This document shows positions 25,591 through 40,038 of a DNA stretch of 64,000 nucleotides, one piece after another; within the stretch, counting starts at the first letter, position 1, and each line of letters starts with the position of its first letter. The notes beneath the pieces were generated by a model. It saw only the letters and a program-made list of their open reading frames with translations, was not told the origin of the DNA and ran no database searches. The position numbers and the translations under genes are program-made. Location: positions 41,974,001 to 42,038,000 of the forward strand of contig OX419760.1 of the NCBI GenBank assembly GCA_948567375.1, in the 5' to 3' direction. This stretch comes from Lunularia cruciata (Eukaryota > Streptophyta > Marchantiopsida > Lunulariales > Lunulariaceae).

Positions 25591-27423
25591 TCAGAATCGA
25601 GGATATGAAATCTTAACATGCCGATCACTTTCAAAGATCCAAAAGACTTGCAGCTTGAGCTCATCATCCGTCAGATCATGGCGGAAGTGGCAGCGTTGGG
25701 CATATTTGCAGGTCTTCCCTTCCATAAGCATTTTGCAGGCTTGGGTCTTGTAAAGAGGGTGTCGAATCACAGCTCGTAACTCTGGACGACCATGAGCAAA
25801 TCTGCAGAGTTTATCATAAGGGCAGGTACCTTTCTCTTGCCAATTCTTACAGAGCTCAGTTTTGTATTGCCCCTGGTGGCTTATATCAAAACTGTCGCCT
25901 TTAGAACTTCTGAGGGGTAATTTTCTTCTGGAGGTCTAGCACCACATTACAGAGATGTAGACGGAGTTTCAGCAACGCTAAAGAACGAGAATTTTTCTTC
26001 TGTAGAGATTTATATGAGGAAAGCATCATACATGTATCGTCAGCAGATGTCGCAGATCATACTCAAAAGCTAACTTAGAATCAACTGCCTTAAAAGCTTC
26101 AGACGTGGAGGACGCGCAATAGGAACTTCTCATACATGTATAGGGACTTAGCTACAGTACCTCATCTTTCGATTTTATGACCTGTCGCTCGGGTGGTGAA
26201 TGCCGTCGTGTGGATAAAGATGGTATTTCTGATGAGCTTTGGGGTAAAACATCCCAGTGCATGGAAGATCTCCTTGCTACGATAGTAGAAAGTCTGTTTG
26301 GTCGGAGTGAGATGCCTTTCACATCTTCTGCCAGTTGATCAATATCTTTTGTATGGATTGCAATATCTCCGACAGAACTCTCTTTGGACACAGCTCTCCG
26401 CACAACGTCCGGTTGGAGAATTGAGGTGGCAACTGCACTGCACTGTTCTGTTTTTGGCGGCATAGATAGAATACATTTACCTTTGACGTTGCAGTCAGAC
26501 ATATCATTGCGGGGACTTTCAGGTTTGTCACCCTTTGCAAGTGTAGTAGTTACAAACGTCGGAACTCCTTCCAGCTGCAGCTGCAAGGTAGCTCTCTGCA
26601 GGGCTTCAAAACTTGAGATCGATGTACCAGTGGAACTGCGTTTAGGAAGTAGAGCGGGCGACACCGAACGAGGTCCCTCGCTCGCGGATTTACTGCGACA
26701 ATCAGGTAAGTTACCCTGATCACTGCTGCTTGTTGACCAGTGTCCCCTCTCTCCTGTGTCCGTAATATCGTGATCAAGCACACTCGTCGGGCTGACGGAA
26801 GCTTCCAATGTACTCTTAAAAGCCCGAGAGTTAGAACCATGAGATAGAGAGCTTAGCGGACATATAGGAACAAACTCGCAACGGGCAACACCAGAACTGA
26901 AATCAGAAAGTGGGTTTTCCTTTACAGGGTACGTTGCTAAGTCCATAGGGACAATTGAAGTTGATGTGTTCATCAAGGGACTGAATGTTGACAGACTGCG
27001 CTGAGGAGAAAGCGACCTTCTGAACTGAGAACATTTTCTATAAACATGAACAGCGGACTCTGAGTCCCCTAATTGCGACTCTGGATATGCCAAACTGTTA
27101 CGCTCCACAAGCGAAGGCAAACGTTCACATGAAGATTCTGAAGTATGATGCTTGGAAATAGATATACTAGGTTCCTGTTGCAGTAAGTTGATATACCGAT
27201 CTTCACAGGAACAAGCAAGCTTGCTGTTGGAAGAACTTGAATCATTTCGCTGACCGGGCCACTTCTCTGATTCCATGAGAATTTGCAGAAAGAGTTTATC
27301 TTCGTTATGAGGTGGTCTGGGAAGATGTTCATCTAAAAGCCTCTCTCGTTCACTTTTCAGCAAATCAAGGAAGTTGTTGGAGAAAGGATCAGATCCAGAA
27401 CCGGTGTATGACATTTGATACAT
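25591..27423 (-). CDS. TTP-type tandem CCCH zinc-finger protein TZF3
   Basis: Two exons, 27423-26161 and 25935-25591, are joined across a 225 bp intron (GAG|GTACTG donor, CTAG acceptor, phase 0), giving 535 aa. The acceptor was chosen because it is the only nearby AG that keeps the frame. The peptide after it, TSRRKLPLRSSK, also aligns with the TZF1 junction. Fingers are CX8CX5CX3H at residues 450-469 and 488-507 with an 18-residue linker, then a 28-residue tail. The N-terminal DLLKSERERLLDE segment, an SPTSVLDHDI stretch and VKGISLRPNR match TZF1, so TZF1 and TZF3 are the closer pair. The start ATG at 27423 begins MYQ, aligning with an internal MYQ of TZF1. The expected function is cytoplasmic AU-rich mRNA binding and decay, from the family only. 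Confidence 0.85.
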
Positions 27424-28080
27424 ATCATCCCAGGATAACAAACACTCGGTTTATAGCCTGGATTTCTCCACTGCTCAGAAACAACTTGATTGTCTCAGAA
27501 GCGCTCACTGCTGCGCATACAGGACAAAAGTTCTCAATCGTGAGAATGGATCTTGATATTTAGATCTTTTTAATTTTTGCAATTGATGTATGGACGGAAG
27601 TAACTTCCGATCTCCACACCTCTTTAGTATGACCCATTCTAAACTTCAAATGAATCAGTTCAGAGAATGTGCACACCTACTTTCTGAAGAATACAACACT
27701 GAATTGCTCAGGGAAGTGGAATTTCACACTGAAGTCACCTTTCCAGAGACTCAAACTGAACTATAAGATCATATGATGAATTGAACAAAATCTCCCAGGT
27801 ACATTCTCGCACTTTTCGGTCCTCAGTCTATTCAGCTCATCATCCATCTTCTTCAGATAGAAGTAACTAGAAGTCCATGTCTATGATTGACACTCTAAGT
27901 AGCTGTATTTTCGACATCAAGGCGCCAGTCACGTAAGCAGCAGTGGTTCCGCAAGTTGAGAATCACGACCGCGCCTCAGCTGGGGTTGAATCCTGCTTAA
28001 TGATACATAAGATAATACACTTGTTTAATCTATTCAATTATGTCTAAGTGAGTAAGTAGATACGAAGATAGCGGAAACAT
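27424..28080. other. TZF3 5' flank
   Basis: Probable promoter and leader DNA of TZF3. No other gene or clear core element was recognised. Confidence 0.4.
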
Positions 28081-28455
28081 TTGTTTAGATAAGTTTTGTG
28101 TCTATTTTATTTGTTCTGTGAAGGAAAGGAAATTGGAATAAAATTTGAATAGGTGTAAGTATATTAGCATTTATTAAGTCAAAAGTAAAATATAGAAATA
28201 AGGATAGAAGTATCCTTATTTCCAGAAGAGTTCGAATTGATTGATACATCTGGAGCAGGATCAATACAATACATCGCGGATTAATTCTCACAATTGGATT
28301 ACTTTTACGGGGGTTCACCTCTAGAAATATTATAAGGTTCCCTCAATTTAAGGGCATGTAAAAGTATACCTACTATAATTAATCCTACTCCCAGTATTGT
28401 ACTAGGACCTAGCTCCATGTGACTCTTCCGGAGTTTTTTGGTCTACATCTACACT

Positions 28456-28665
<210 letters not shown>

Positions 28666-29273
28666 AGAAGGGTTTTACAGAAGTTGGTGTTTTATATATC
28701 CAGAAAGCTGTTTGCCATGAACTAAGCGACCAAGCCCTGCCACGTTACGGCCTCATTGTCAAAGTGGGCCTTCATTGCCCCGTTACTTGGTTATTCTCTG
28801 TCGATTATATCTCATCATTTTTAATACTTTTTATATTTATATCTAATTTAAAACTATTTATAATTACTCTCATAATATATATAATATAATAACATAAAAT
28901 AATTTTAATTTTAATATATCTTAATTTAAAATCATAAAAAATATATACACTTGAATTAATCAAGAATATGTCGTACGATTCTTGTATAAATCCTGAACTT
29001 ATACCTCGGTGGGGGCGCTGGGATGGAGTAGATTGCAGTTAAACCGCGCTGAGATGGAGTGTCGGGTGCACGTTAACATCTGTGGAAGTTGCGCATACAT
29101 ACTTTTTCTTTTGCGTTTTGATTGTGTTTTCGTGTAGGGTTCTTGCGCTTGCCGTTCAGATGCATCCTGCTGTACGTGCGATTATAGCACCAGCCGAGCC
29201 AACATTCATATATATGGTTGTTTTAGTGTTGAACCGTGATGTTATTCCTCGCGCGCTTATACGACATCTCTCG

Positions 29274-29519
29274 GGCCTACTGTAGTGGCATCTTCAAAGA
29301 AAAGTTCGGGAAAAGCATGTGGAATTCCAACTCGGAAGACTCTTTAGCCTATAGCAGTTGCATTTGCTAAAAAGATGGCCCGAATGAGGGTCTGAAGTGG
29401 AGCTAAAACAAATTTCCTTCCCGGGGATTCATCTTCTTAGCAGATCCCTTTCGAACTCAACTGTCGTATGATTTCCCCGAAAACCCGTCCTTCTTTAGTA
29501 GATGCCACTACTGTAGGCC
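29274..29519. mobile_element. 246 bp MITE-like element
   Basis: The ends are inverted copies of GGCCTACWGTAGTGGCATCT (19 of 20 match). Weaker inverted similarity continues about 15 bp inwards (CAAAGAAAAGTTCGGG against its counterpart). No coding frame is inside. I could not see a clear target-site duplication, so the superfamily is not assigned. Confidence 0.6.
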
Positions 29520-31740
29520 AGAAAGCAGATTCTAGCTTGGGCAAGAGTTTCATACAGTCCTGGTGTACATGAAATCTTCTGACTGCCAAGATATCAGATC
29601 AAGAAAGATGAGATCCCTCTAGAAGACTTTTCACCTAATTGAGTTAGACGGGCTATTACTATTGCTCCTTGTGCAAACAAATCGGTCAGTTCAATCAACA
29701 TCTCAGTCCGAACTCAACACCTTTGCAGTGACTGTCTAACTCTTAGGAATTACGGTGAAGGTCTTTTCCAGTAAAGTCTAGGATAGCAGTATTGCAACCA
29801 CTCTTTGAAAGCAAAATTGAACAAGTGCGATGAGTTCAGTTTGTTTCGGTGAAGTTTCGAGAAGTAGTGTAGTGTCATTCTCGATATTGCGACCACTATG
29901 AACGCAAAGTTGGGTAAGTGCAATGAGTTTGGCATTGACAACTGTAACAAGCCTTCTTGATTAGAGTACTCGACCCGGGAAACATATCCATTAGAGATGC
30001 AAATTCTTCTTAAATATGATTACTTTTAAGACAGCTCTTATAGACTAGTTATTTTTATAGGAACTTGTAATGCATTTTATAAAATAGTTGAATCCATTGC
30101 TAAAAACTTTGAAAACTAATGCATGTCTACTATCAAAACATCCATGATTTCCATATTATCATAGGGAGGCGACCGGTTTTCATGCAACCAATCTCCACTC
30201 ACGTCTAAATCTTCTGTCAAAGTATGCTTGCTCTCAAATAACATATTCTTGAATGCAGATTGGCCTCATCCATCCTCTACCTCTCTAAAACTGCCAATTT
30301 TTAGTTAAATGCAGAAGAACTGCTATCATGAGGTTTCTGATTAACTGCATTCTCGAAGCCGGACGCATTGCATTTATCGAGGTTCCTGTACTTTACTGGT
30401 TAAGTTGTACATTCCTGTTAGGAGTTGAACAACCAATGTTCCAATGCTAGCCCGGTAAATTATTTTCGCTCAGGATGCCATGGAGAAGTGGCATGCAAAA
30501 GCATTGAGTGGGACACGGTGTAAAAGATGCAGGCAGGCCATCACTAAAACAATGTGCCCTTCACGTACGGTCTCTCAAACTACATCAAGCGCGTAAAAAA
30601 AACATCAAGCGCGTAAAAACATCAAGCGCGTAAAAAATCCACATCGTTAATTTGCAACCTATGTCGAAAGTGAAGAATCCCATGGAAATCCTGAGTAACT
30701 AGAAGACAGGTACCGGCTGGTGAATTCAAATTCGCGACGCCATAGCTTCAAATCATCGATTCATTTCATCACTTAAAATATATTACTTCTCGGTACAAGC
30801 AAAAATATTCTCGGTACAAGCAATATTTATAACCGCGAAACTCGATCTCTCTTTCTGTGCTAAGACTGCTGGCAGATCGCGTTCAAACACTGAACACTTG
30901 CCATGCCAAATCGAAGAGAATCGAAACTATAAACTGTAAAACTACTACGACTATGACTAATACCGGTAAAATGTGCATATACAAGAAACCGGGATGAACG
31001 TACCTTCACCCTTATAGTGAAGGAATAATCAACTTCAAATAGACCTGGGCCATCTACGAAGTTCCTGTTATTCAACAAATCTGCTCGCACAAAACTGATG
31101 CAAGAAAAGGCCAGCTGTACAAGTAACACTAGCTACCCTCCGTTTGCCAAGGGTACTATCGACTATATGATCCTGGATCATCCTACCCTCAATGGTACAC
31201 GGAACCGGCTAACTCACAAATTCCCAGCCACGGGCCAACGCCTTGACTTTGATACAATTCGACGTACAAGCGCTATGATGGGCTATTCAACTTCAGACAG
31301 GATACACGAAGGGTGCACCGTCAGGGTATACGTGACAAGGTGAAGTTGACAGCTCTCTCAAATAACTAGAATCTTAAAATTCCACCCACAAGAACCAGGC
31401 AAGGGACATGGAGCTCGGCAAGTTCAAGAATGTTCGTTTTAGCAAATAAACAAGTATAATTGTCCCCAGGTTGATGGCTGGCAAGGTCTTGTGAGTATGC
31501 TGTAAATTTGAAAAAGAATGGGTATAAAGTAAGGGGCAAAGCTAAAATCAGAGGCTCTTTGTGTACAAATCCGAAACCAGGATAACTGCCATGGTGTAAG
31601 GTGTTTGCCCCGATCACATCACAGAACTCCAAAGATGAATTCCCTTCCCTGACGACAGCAGAAGGTTAGATACTACTACTTTCACACCGTGGTAACTCAA
31701 AAAAATGAACGCAACGTGGACCAATATCCTTCTGTAGGCC
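29520..31740. other. intergenic and S6K 3' flank
   Basis: I see no gene. A threefold direct repeat of ACATCAAGCGCGTAAAAA lies at about 30582-30637. The part nearest 31740 should include the S6K 3' UTR. Confidence 0.45.
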
Positions 31741-34825
<3,085 letters not shown>

Positions 34826-35570
34826 GGTGACTACAAAGATTCTCAACAGCAACTACAGAGGAGGACCAAGTCTAAGGCACCTTGTATCTAATCTTCAACG
34901 AAACGATTGTTGATCCAACCAATCACTCGGGGTGCTGGCAGCAAGAAAGAGTGATCCAACTGAAGAAATAAAAAGTGAAGCTCGCACTTAGGCGGCGAGC
35001 AATCACTTTGATGTTACATTGTGATATGTTTTTTCACGGTGCACTCTCTCAAATCAAAAGAACTCCCAAATTGAACCTAGAGTCCAGAAAAAAGTAACAC
35101 CCTCCGCCGGGCCGCCTGCCTAGAGACTCTCGCGAACACTCCAGTCACCGCAGGACGGTGCAAGCCGAAGTTGATGGAATACAAACAGGACTCGAATTCG
35201 ATCCCAGACTCGAAAAACTCGGCATACCGCCACACTTCCCAAAACTCGAGTTGGAATCGATTCCAAGGCCTGCTGCTTCCCCGGTCGCGGTCTCTCTTCC
35301 TCTCCGTTCTCGTTCTTCCGCTCCTACTTTGTGTCTAATCGCGGACCTCCCTGTTTCGTCCCCAATCACGTCAACCAGCAAAAGGCAGTACCTACTCCGC
35401 GCATAGCCGGACGACCGAGGAAGCGGGGGAGGGGGGCTGGCTGGCTGGCTGGGCTTGGAGGAACGGACGGAAGGGAGGGGATTTCCGCGAGGCGGAGAGC
35501 AGCGTAAAGGTGGATCCACTATCCTCCCCTTCGTGCCGCGTCTCCATACTGTGAACCATCATACGGTGTA
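34826..35570 (-). promoter_or_regulatory. S6K 5' leader and promoter region
   Basis: This GC- and CpG-rich stretch (richest at 35100-35520) directly upstream of the S6K ATG contrasts with the AT-rich surroundings. An open frame on the minus strand (35519-35145) has no ATG and looks like compositional bias in the leader. A leader intron is possible but was not placed. Confidence 0.45.
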
Positions 35571-36010
35571 GATCCTACCACATCCGTCTCTCAAGTGCAT
35601 CCACCGATACCACGGACGAACGCCGTCCGTTGATTGCTTAACTTGGACTTTACAGAGCGCAATCGCAGGAGGTCGACTTCCGTACATCACTCTCTTACAT
35701 CACTGTAGGGGTTTGAAGAAACTCCTTGCCGTATATCACGATCTGTCCTCCCTAAGGGGGGTTAAAACGCGACCAAGTGGTTTTGGAAAATAGTACTGGA
35801 CGTGCCCGCCATGCTCCAAAACAAAACCATGTTAATTTTAGTTACTCTAACAATATTTGGAACACAAGGGGAGGGCAGTCTCCTGCTAAATTCTCACGGT
35901 GACACTTGGGGAAACTCAGATTGAAGGAAACTCCCAGAGCCAACTTTTTCTCCATTTAGTAAGGTTGGCTCTAAAGATGAAGCTATGAAGTTGGAATTAG
36001 TAAGGCCAGG

Positions 36011-36207
36011 TTCAGAAAGCTCTATCGATACGACAAGATGGGGTCCTCCCGTCCTTTTTGTTATCAGCCCCATGTTACCTTTTTTGTCTTTCCCTTGTAC
36101 TTGATGGGGTCTTCCCATCCTTCATTTTTCCTACGCGGTCGCCTTTTTTCTCTTGTTATCCTATACGCGATCGCTATCTCTCGTTCAGAAAGCTATATCG
36201 ATAAGAC
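36011..36207 (+). mobile_element. R1 3'-end copies flanked by 24 bp direct repeat
   Basis: Two partial R1 3' ends are joined head to tail at about 36037-36152; the second ends CCTACGCGGTCGCC plus T-rich tail. The block is flanked by direct repeats TTCAGAAAGCTCTATCGATA(CGAC) at 36011-36034 and a 22-of-24 match at 36184-36207. This is what a target-site duplication from target-primed reverse transcription would look like. Confidence 0.65.
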
Positions 36208-36612
36208 TTGTTACGAGGTTTTCCTTATATGAAAATTAAGTTTAGTTATTCTTGCCTTGTTGCTTTTCAGCTCGTTGTTTTGTGGTTTCCCCTGGTGTGT
36301 GCTTGGGGGTCTAGATTTTGCTTCGTTTGTGACCCTTGGGTTTCTTTGGGCTTTCGGTTACCCTTATACTCCTTGGTGCTTTGTACTCCTTTTTGGAGGA
36401 TATATTTTTGTGTATGTTTATTTTACTTGCCTAGAATTTGCTAATATGAAGGTTATGCGTTCGCCTAGATAAGTGCATACTCTAAATTCAACCTACTCCA
36501 GTTCTCATATCTATCCCACTTGGTGTGGTTCGGGGGTCTTGGTCTCGCAGCGCTGTGGTTTCTGCCCCTTTGGTTTCATTGGGTTCCGTGCTAGGTTTCC
36601 TGCTGTGTACTC

Positions 36613-36708
36613 TTTGGGGCTTAGCCCCATGTTACCCTTTTTGTCTCTCCCTTGTACGGCTTGATGGGGTCTTCCCATCCTTCATTTTTCCTACGCGGTC
36701 GCCTTTTT
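36613..36708 (+). mobile_element. R1 3'-end copy (about 96 bp)
   Basis: It contains the ORF end codons GGGGCTTAG, the 3' UTR with hairpin GATGGGGTCTTCCCATC, and the terminus ACGCGGTCGCC followed by T residues. A CTCTTTGG octamer lies at both borders and may be a short target-site duplication. Confidence 0.75.
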
Positions 36709-37082
36709 CAGCTCTTTGGTGCTTTGGACTCTTTTCTTCTTATTTTTTTCCGTCATGTATATATTTTTGAGTTTGCTTTGAGTTCAGAGTTCAAACAACC
36801 ACTGAAAATAGAAGAGAAGAAGAGTAAGCGGTACCGTACCACCAACTGTTCTTCATTCTTATATTTGAATCTATGATATTCATATCCTCGATACGCAATT
36901 GATTAAAGGGAATCTTAAATAAACACAAAAATTTATTCAATAAGTATACAAACCTTCAATCCAAGTGTACCAAGAGAAGTTCTCTGGGTGCAAACTAGCC
37001 TTCTGGTGGTAGGAAAGTGCGATGGAAAATATTTCTGGTGTTTGGATGTTTTAAAAATGAAAAACGCAAATGCTCGTGAAAA
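36709..37082. other. intergenic DNA
   Basis: AT-rich DNA between R1 copies. I see no gene or site. Confidence 0.4.
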
Positions 37083-37480
37083 CCAGAAGGATGGGAAGAC
37101 CCCATCAAGCCATACAAAGAGAAGACCAGGGGGTAAAATGAGGCTAAGCCCCAATAGTACCGGGAAGAGAAATCTGCCTTACATCATCCAAAATATTTGA
37201 ACTAATTGGAGTATCTGAAAAACCATCATCTAAATTACAAAGATATTTTGTACAAATTGAAAAAGTATATATTTCATGAACTTCGAATCGAAACGTAACT
37301 TAATTGGCGACAAGTCATAGCATTAGTACGAGTTCGTTGACCGCGTAAGTGCAATCTTGCATTATGACGAAATTTGATATGAACCTAAGGATTTTATGAT
37401 TGCTAGGTGATTGCTCCCCCCTGGATTACACGAACCAATGCTCTAGAGAGCATTGGACACATAGTCTAGAATATACGCTG
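37083..37480 (-). mobile_element. R1 copy, intermediate length
   Basis: The minus strand contains the R1 3' UTR, the C-terminal codons ending RQISLPGTIGA and stop (aligned with GQISHIDSIGT of the 22.6 kb copy), and upstream sequence matching the 22.6 kb copy at the GTGATTGCTC...GGATT and AGTCTAGAATATACGCTGG segments. The 3' terminus is cut at the AAGGATGGG word. Confidence 0.65.
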
Positions 37481-38443
37481 GAAGTTTTAGAAGGAAGATT
37501 AAAGATCTTATATATTTTATTTAGTAGATTTATATGTTTACTTAACATTTCCCTTGATTAAATCTAAGTAAAGGTAACCACGGTAGGGTGTCGGGTGCGT
37601 GATGATATAGAGTGGGAGATAGCAAGCTTTACATGCTGCGTCTTTTAATTGGAAGTTGAGGAAGATTCTTCATACGAGTATCCTTGCAGTCAAGTGCTAT
37701 GTACTTTACGCTGTGCTCCCAGTCTTTCTCCCGATGATACCACTGACCGCAGTTTCATGTGCTTGCGTCTGCAGTCATCAGCTGCTGGGAGTTAAAATTA
37801 TATGGTGATGGTGGTCGTCTATGAGGATAGCCCCCTCCCTCTAGTATACTTACACTAAATTTCATGTATTGTTGTCAAGCATTTTGGCTTTGTGTAATAT
37901 CTGCTGTAACCCGTTTTGCTCTTTCAGCATACCTTGAGCTCGTTATATTTTTTCCAGGCATACATTATCAAGGTACAGTGGAAGTGCACAACCCTCACGG
38001 TTCAGCATCAATAATCCTAGCTTTATCCCATAATGGGAGCTAAACCTGAGCCTTTTTGCAATAAGCAGGATACACAGCCATGCAAAATATTTAAATTTGC
38101 TAACATCTCAAAGAAAATGAAAATGAAATGAAACGATCATCTCAAAGATCGTTTCATTTTCCGCCTGCTATCAATCTGATGTTCAATCGTTGAGTTTACC
38201 CCTCCTTCAAGTGACCTGAAGTTTTGTCTTTGGAATATTTAACAGATAACGTTGTATAGAATGGTAAGTAATATCATTACCCACCTTTGCCATTGATATA
38301 GTTCTACACAACCAATGCTCTTTGCATGTAACTCAACTCAACTTAAAAAGACATTTCCAATTGAAGTTCACTTTATCGTAGAAGAAGGCTACCGTTCATT
38401 ATCGTAGATGTTTGTACAAATCCAATGCTTACTGGAAGTAAAA
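37481..38443. other. intergenic DNA with small hairpin
   Basis: No gene is seen. A 13 bp perfect inverted repeat (AAATGAAACGATC / GATCGTTTCATTT, 8 bp loop) lies at 38126-38159. Confidence 0.45.
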
Positions 38444-38481
38444 GGGCGACCGCGTAGAAAACACGAAGGATGGGAAGACTT
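38444..38481 (-). mobile_element. R1 terminal fragment (38 bp)
   Basis: Only GGGCGACCGCGTAGAAAACA and the adjoining GAAGGATGGGAAGAC remain, i.e. the extreme 3' end of R1. Confidence 0.6.
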
Positions 38482-39423
38482 TGGTAGTACGGTACGTTAT
38501 CTTGTTTTTCGCGACCTGTACAGCGCCGCTATAATAAGAAAATTATAAGCTTAAAACCGAGTTCACCTCAACCAACACCCAACGACAGTGCACTGCATTA
38601 CAATCACTCGTGGACAATCACAATCCTCTGGCTAATAAAGGCTCATCATACTTTTGGTCGTTAACAGCCACGCATGAGTTCAAGAAAGATCGGCGATCTG
38701 AACCTCATATCCCGCAGGCAAGACCAATCCGTCCCTATCTCTGGCCTCTTTTCCCCTACAACGTCCGCCGCTCTCGCTCTCGCTCAAATTCTATTCCTAC
38801 CGCTTATGCCACCTGTCTATACGTGGTCGTAGAGGTGTCCCATTCGCTCAAGGCCTTCGCTTGGACTATCTTTTATTCCAACCGCATATTCCACGCTTCT
38901 CATATACGTGGTTGTACACGTGGCGTGCTGGCAGGATATTCGCCATTGAAACGTGCTGACAACGTGGGCCGGTGCTAAGATGGTAGAAGTGCTTATACAG
39001 TACGACAGAAATAACATGGTCACTTGACAGATCGCCACGTTTCGCTCAAGTAACCGCGTCCGCAAGGGAGTTTACATGGTTGCCACGGCGGTACTCGACT
39101 GTCTGTCGTCACATTCTGATGTGGAGACCGCTAATCCTTAAGCCGTCCAAACTCCAGCTCATTGGTCGGCTGCTGTTTGCCTTTTAAGGGACCCAGTCGG
39201 TTATCTCGGCCTACGTGGCATACTTTCTCTAGCAAGGATGTGCAGGTGACATACAGCGGCAACCTCAGGTAAAAGTGAAGGGCGGCTGAAAGCGGACTGC
39301 GTCGTTTGTGTTGTCTCTTCAGAGATTGAAGTTTTTGGCATTTTCCCCTTCAGCGATTGAAGGGTATTATATTACGGTTATGTGCGGGTATTGAATTCTT
39401 ATTACTAAAATCCAAGTCAAGAC
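38482..39423. other. intergenic DNA, ACGTGG-rich
   Basis: No gene is seen. Around 38790-38925 there is an imperfect duplication of about 90 bp in which each half carries ATACGTGGT followed by a GTAGAGGTG or GTACACGTGG word. It might be promoter-like DNA, but no downstream gene is evident. Confidence 0.35.
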
Positions 39424-39890
39424 CGACCGCGTAGAAAAGATGAGGGGGAAGACCCATCCGGGCCGCACAAGGGAGAGATGAAAAAGGTAAAATGGGGTTA
39501 AGTCCTAATAGAGTCTATACATATATCCGAAGAAACATCACCTAGTGTGATTGTTTTCTGTTACATTAGTCATTGCCCTTTGTTCTACATAGGTCTAAAA
39601 TATACTACAATACAAAAGAGTGAGAGTGGTATGTTTGGCATTTAATATGATAAGTTCTCGTGCATTTACTAACAAATGTGTCAAATGCTTTGTCCATCGC
39701 TCTATATAACTCCAAGGCTAGAGGAACAAAGAAATGACCTCGCTGCATGCTCTAACAAGTGCTATTGCACTCGTAGCCTATCCAAGGGGATGGGTAATCA
39801 TTCCCTCCAAAACGGTATTTCATGTAAGATTTGTAACCACGACATCCACTACTATCACATAATCATCTCGACCCAAGTATTACCAAAATT
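39424..39890 (-). mobile_element. R1 copy, long and decayed
   Basis: It is collinear with the 22.6 kb copy: the R1 3' end, then on the minus strand MQRGHFFVPLALELYRAMDK and DTFVSKCTRTYHI, and the segment that gives GMGNHSL on the plus strand in both copies. Stops interrupt the frame. The FFVPLALE motif is clearest in this copy. Confidence 0.65.
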
Positions 39891-39960
39891 GATGAATGTA
39901 CCATTCAACTGAAAAAGGGAAGATTCATGCGCATAAAACCTTTTGAAAGAGAAGGAACGT

Positions 39961-40038
39961 GATCGCATGTGAAAACAAGTAGGATGGGAAGACCCCATCA
40001 AGCATAGAAGGACTAGACAAAGAGGGTAAAATGGGTAG
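39961..40038 (-). mobile_element. R1 3'-end copy (diverged)
   Basis: It matches the R1 end through AGGATGGGAAGACCCCATCA and a GGGTAAAATGG word, with substitutions at the terminus (GATCGCATGTG for GACCGCGTAG). Confidence 0.6.

Noticed and set aside
35145-35519. 124-codon proline-rich frame upstream of S6K
   Set aside because: It has no ATG at its start and lies in the GC-rich leader; composition explains the open frame.
36208-36876. Several hydrophobic plus-strand frames containing a LDGVFPSFIFPTRSPF-like peptide, also at 41718-42343
   Set aside because: The shared peptide is a translation of the R1 3' UTR, not a protein domain.
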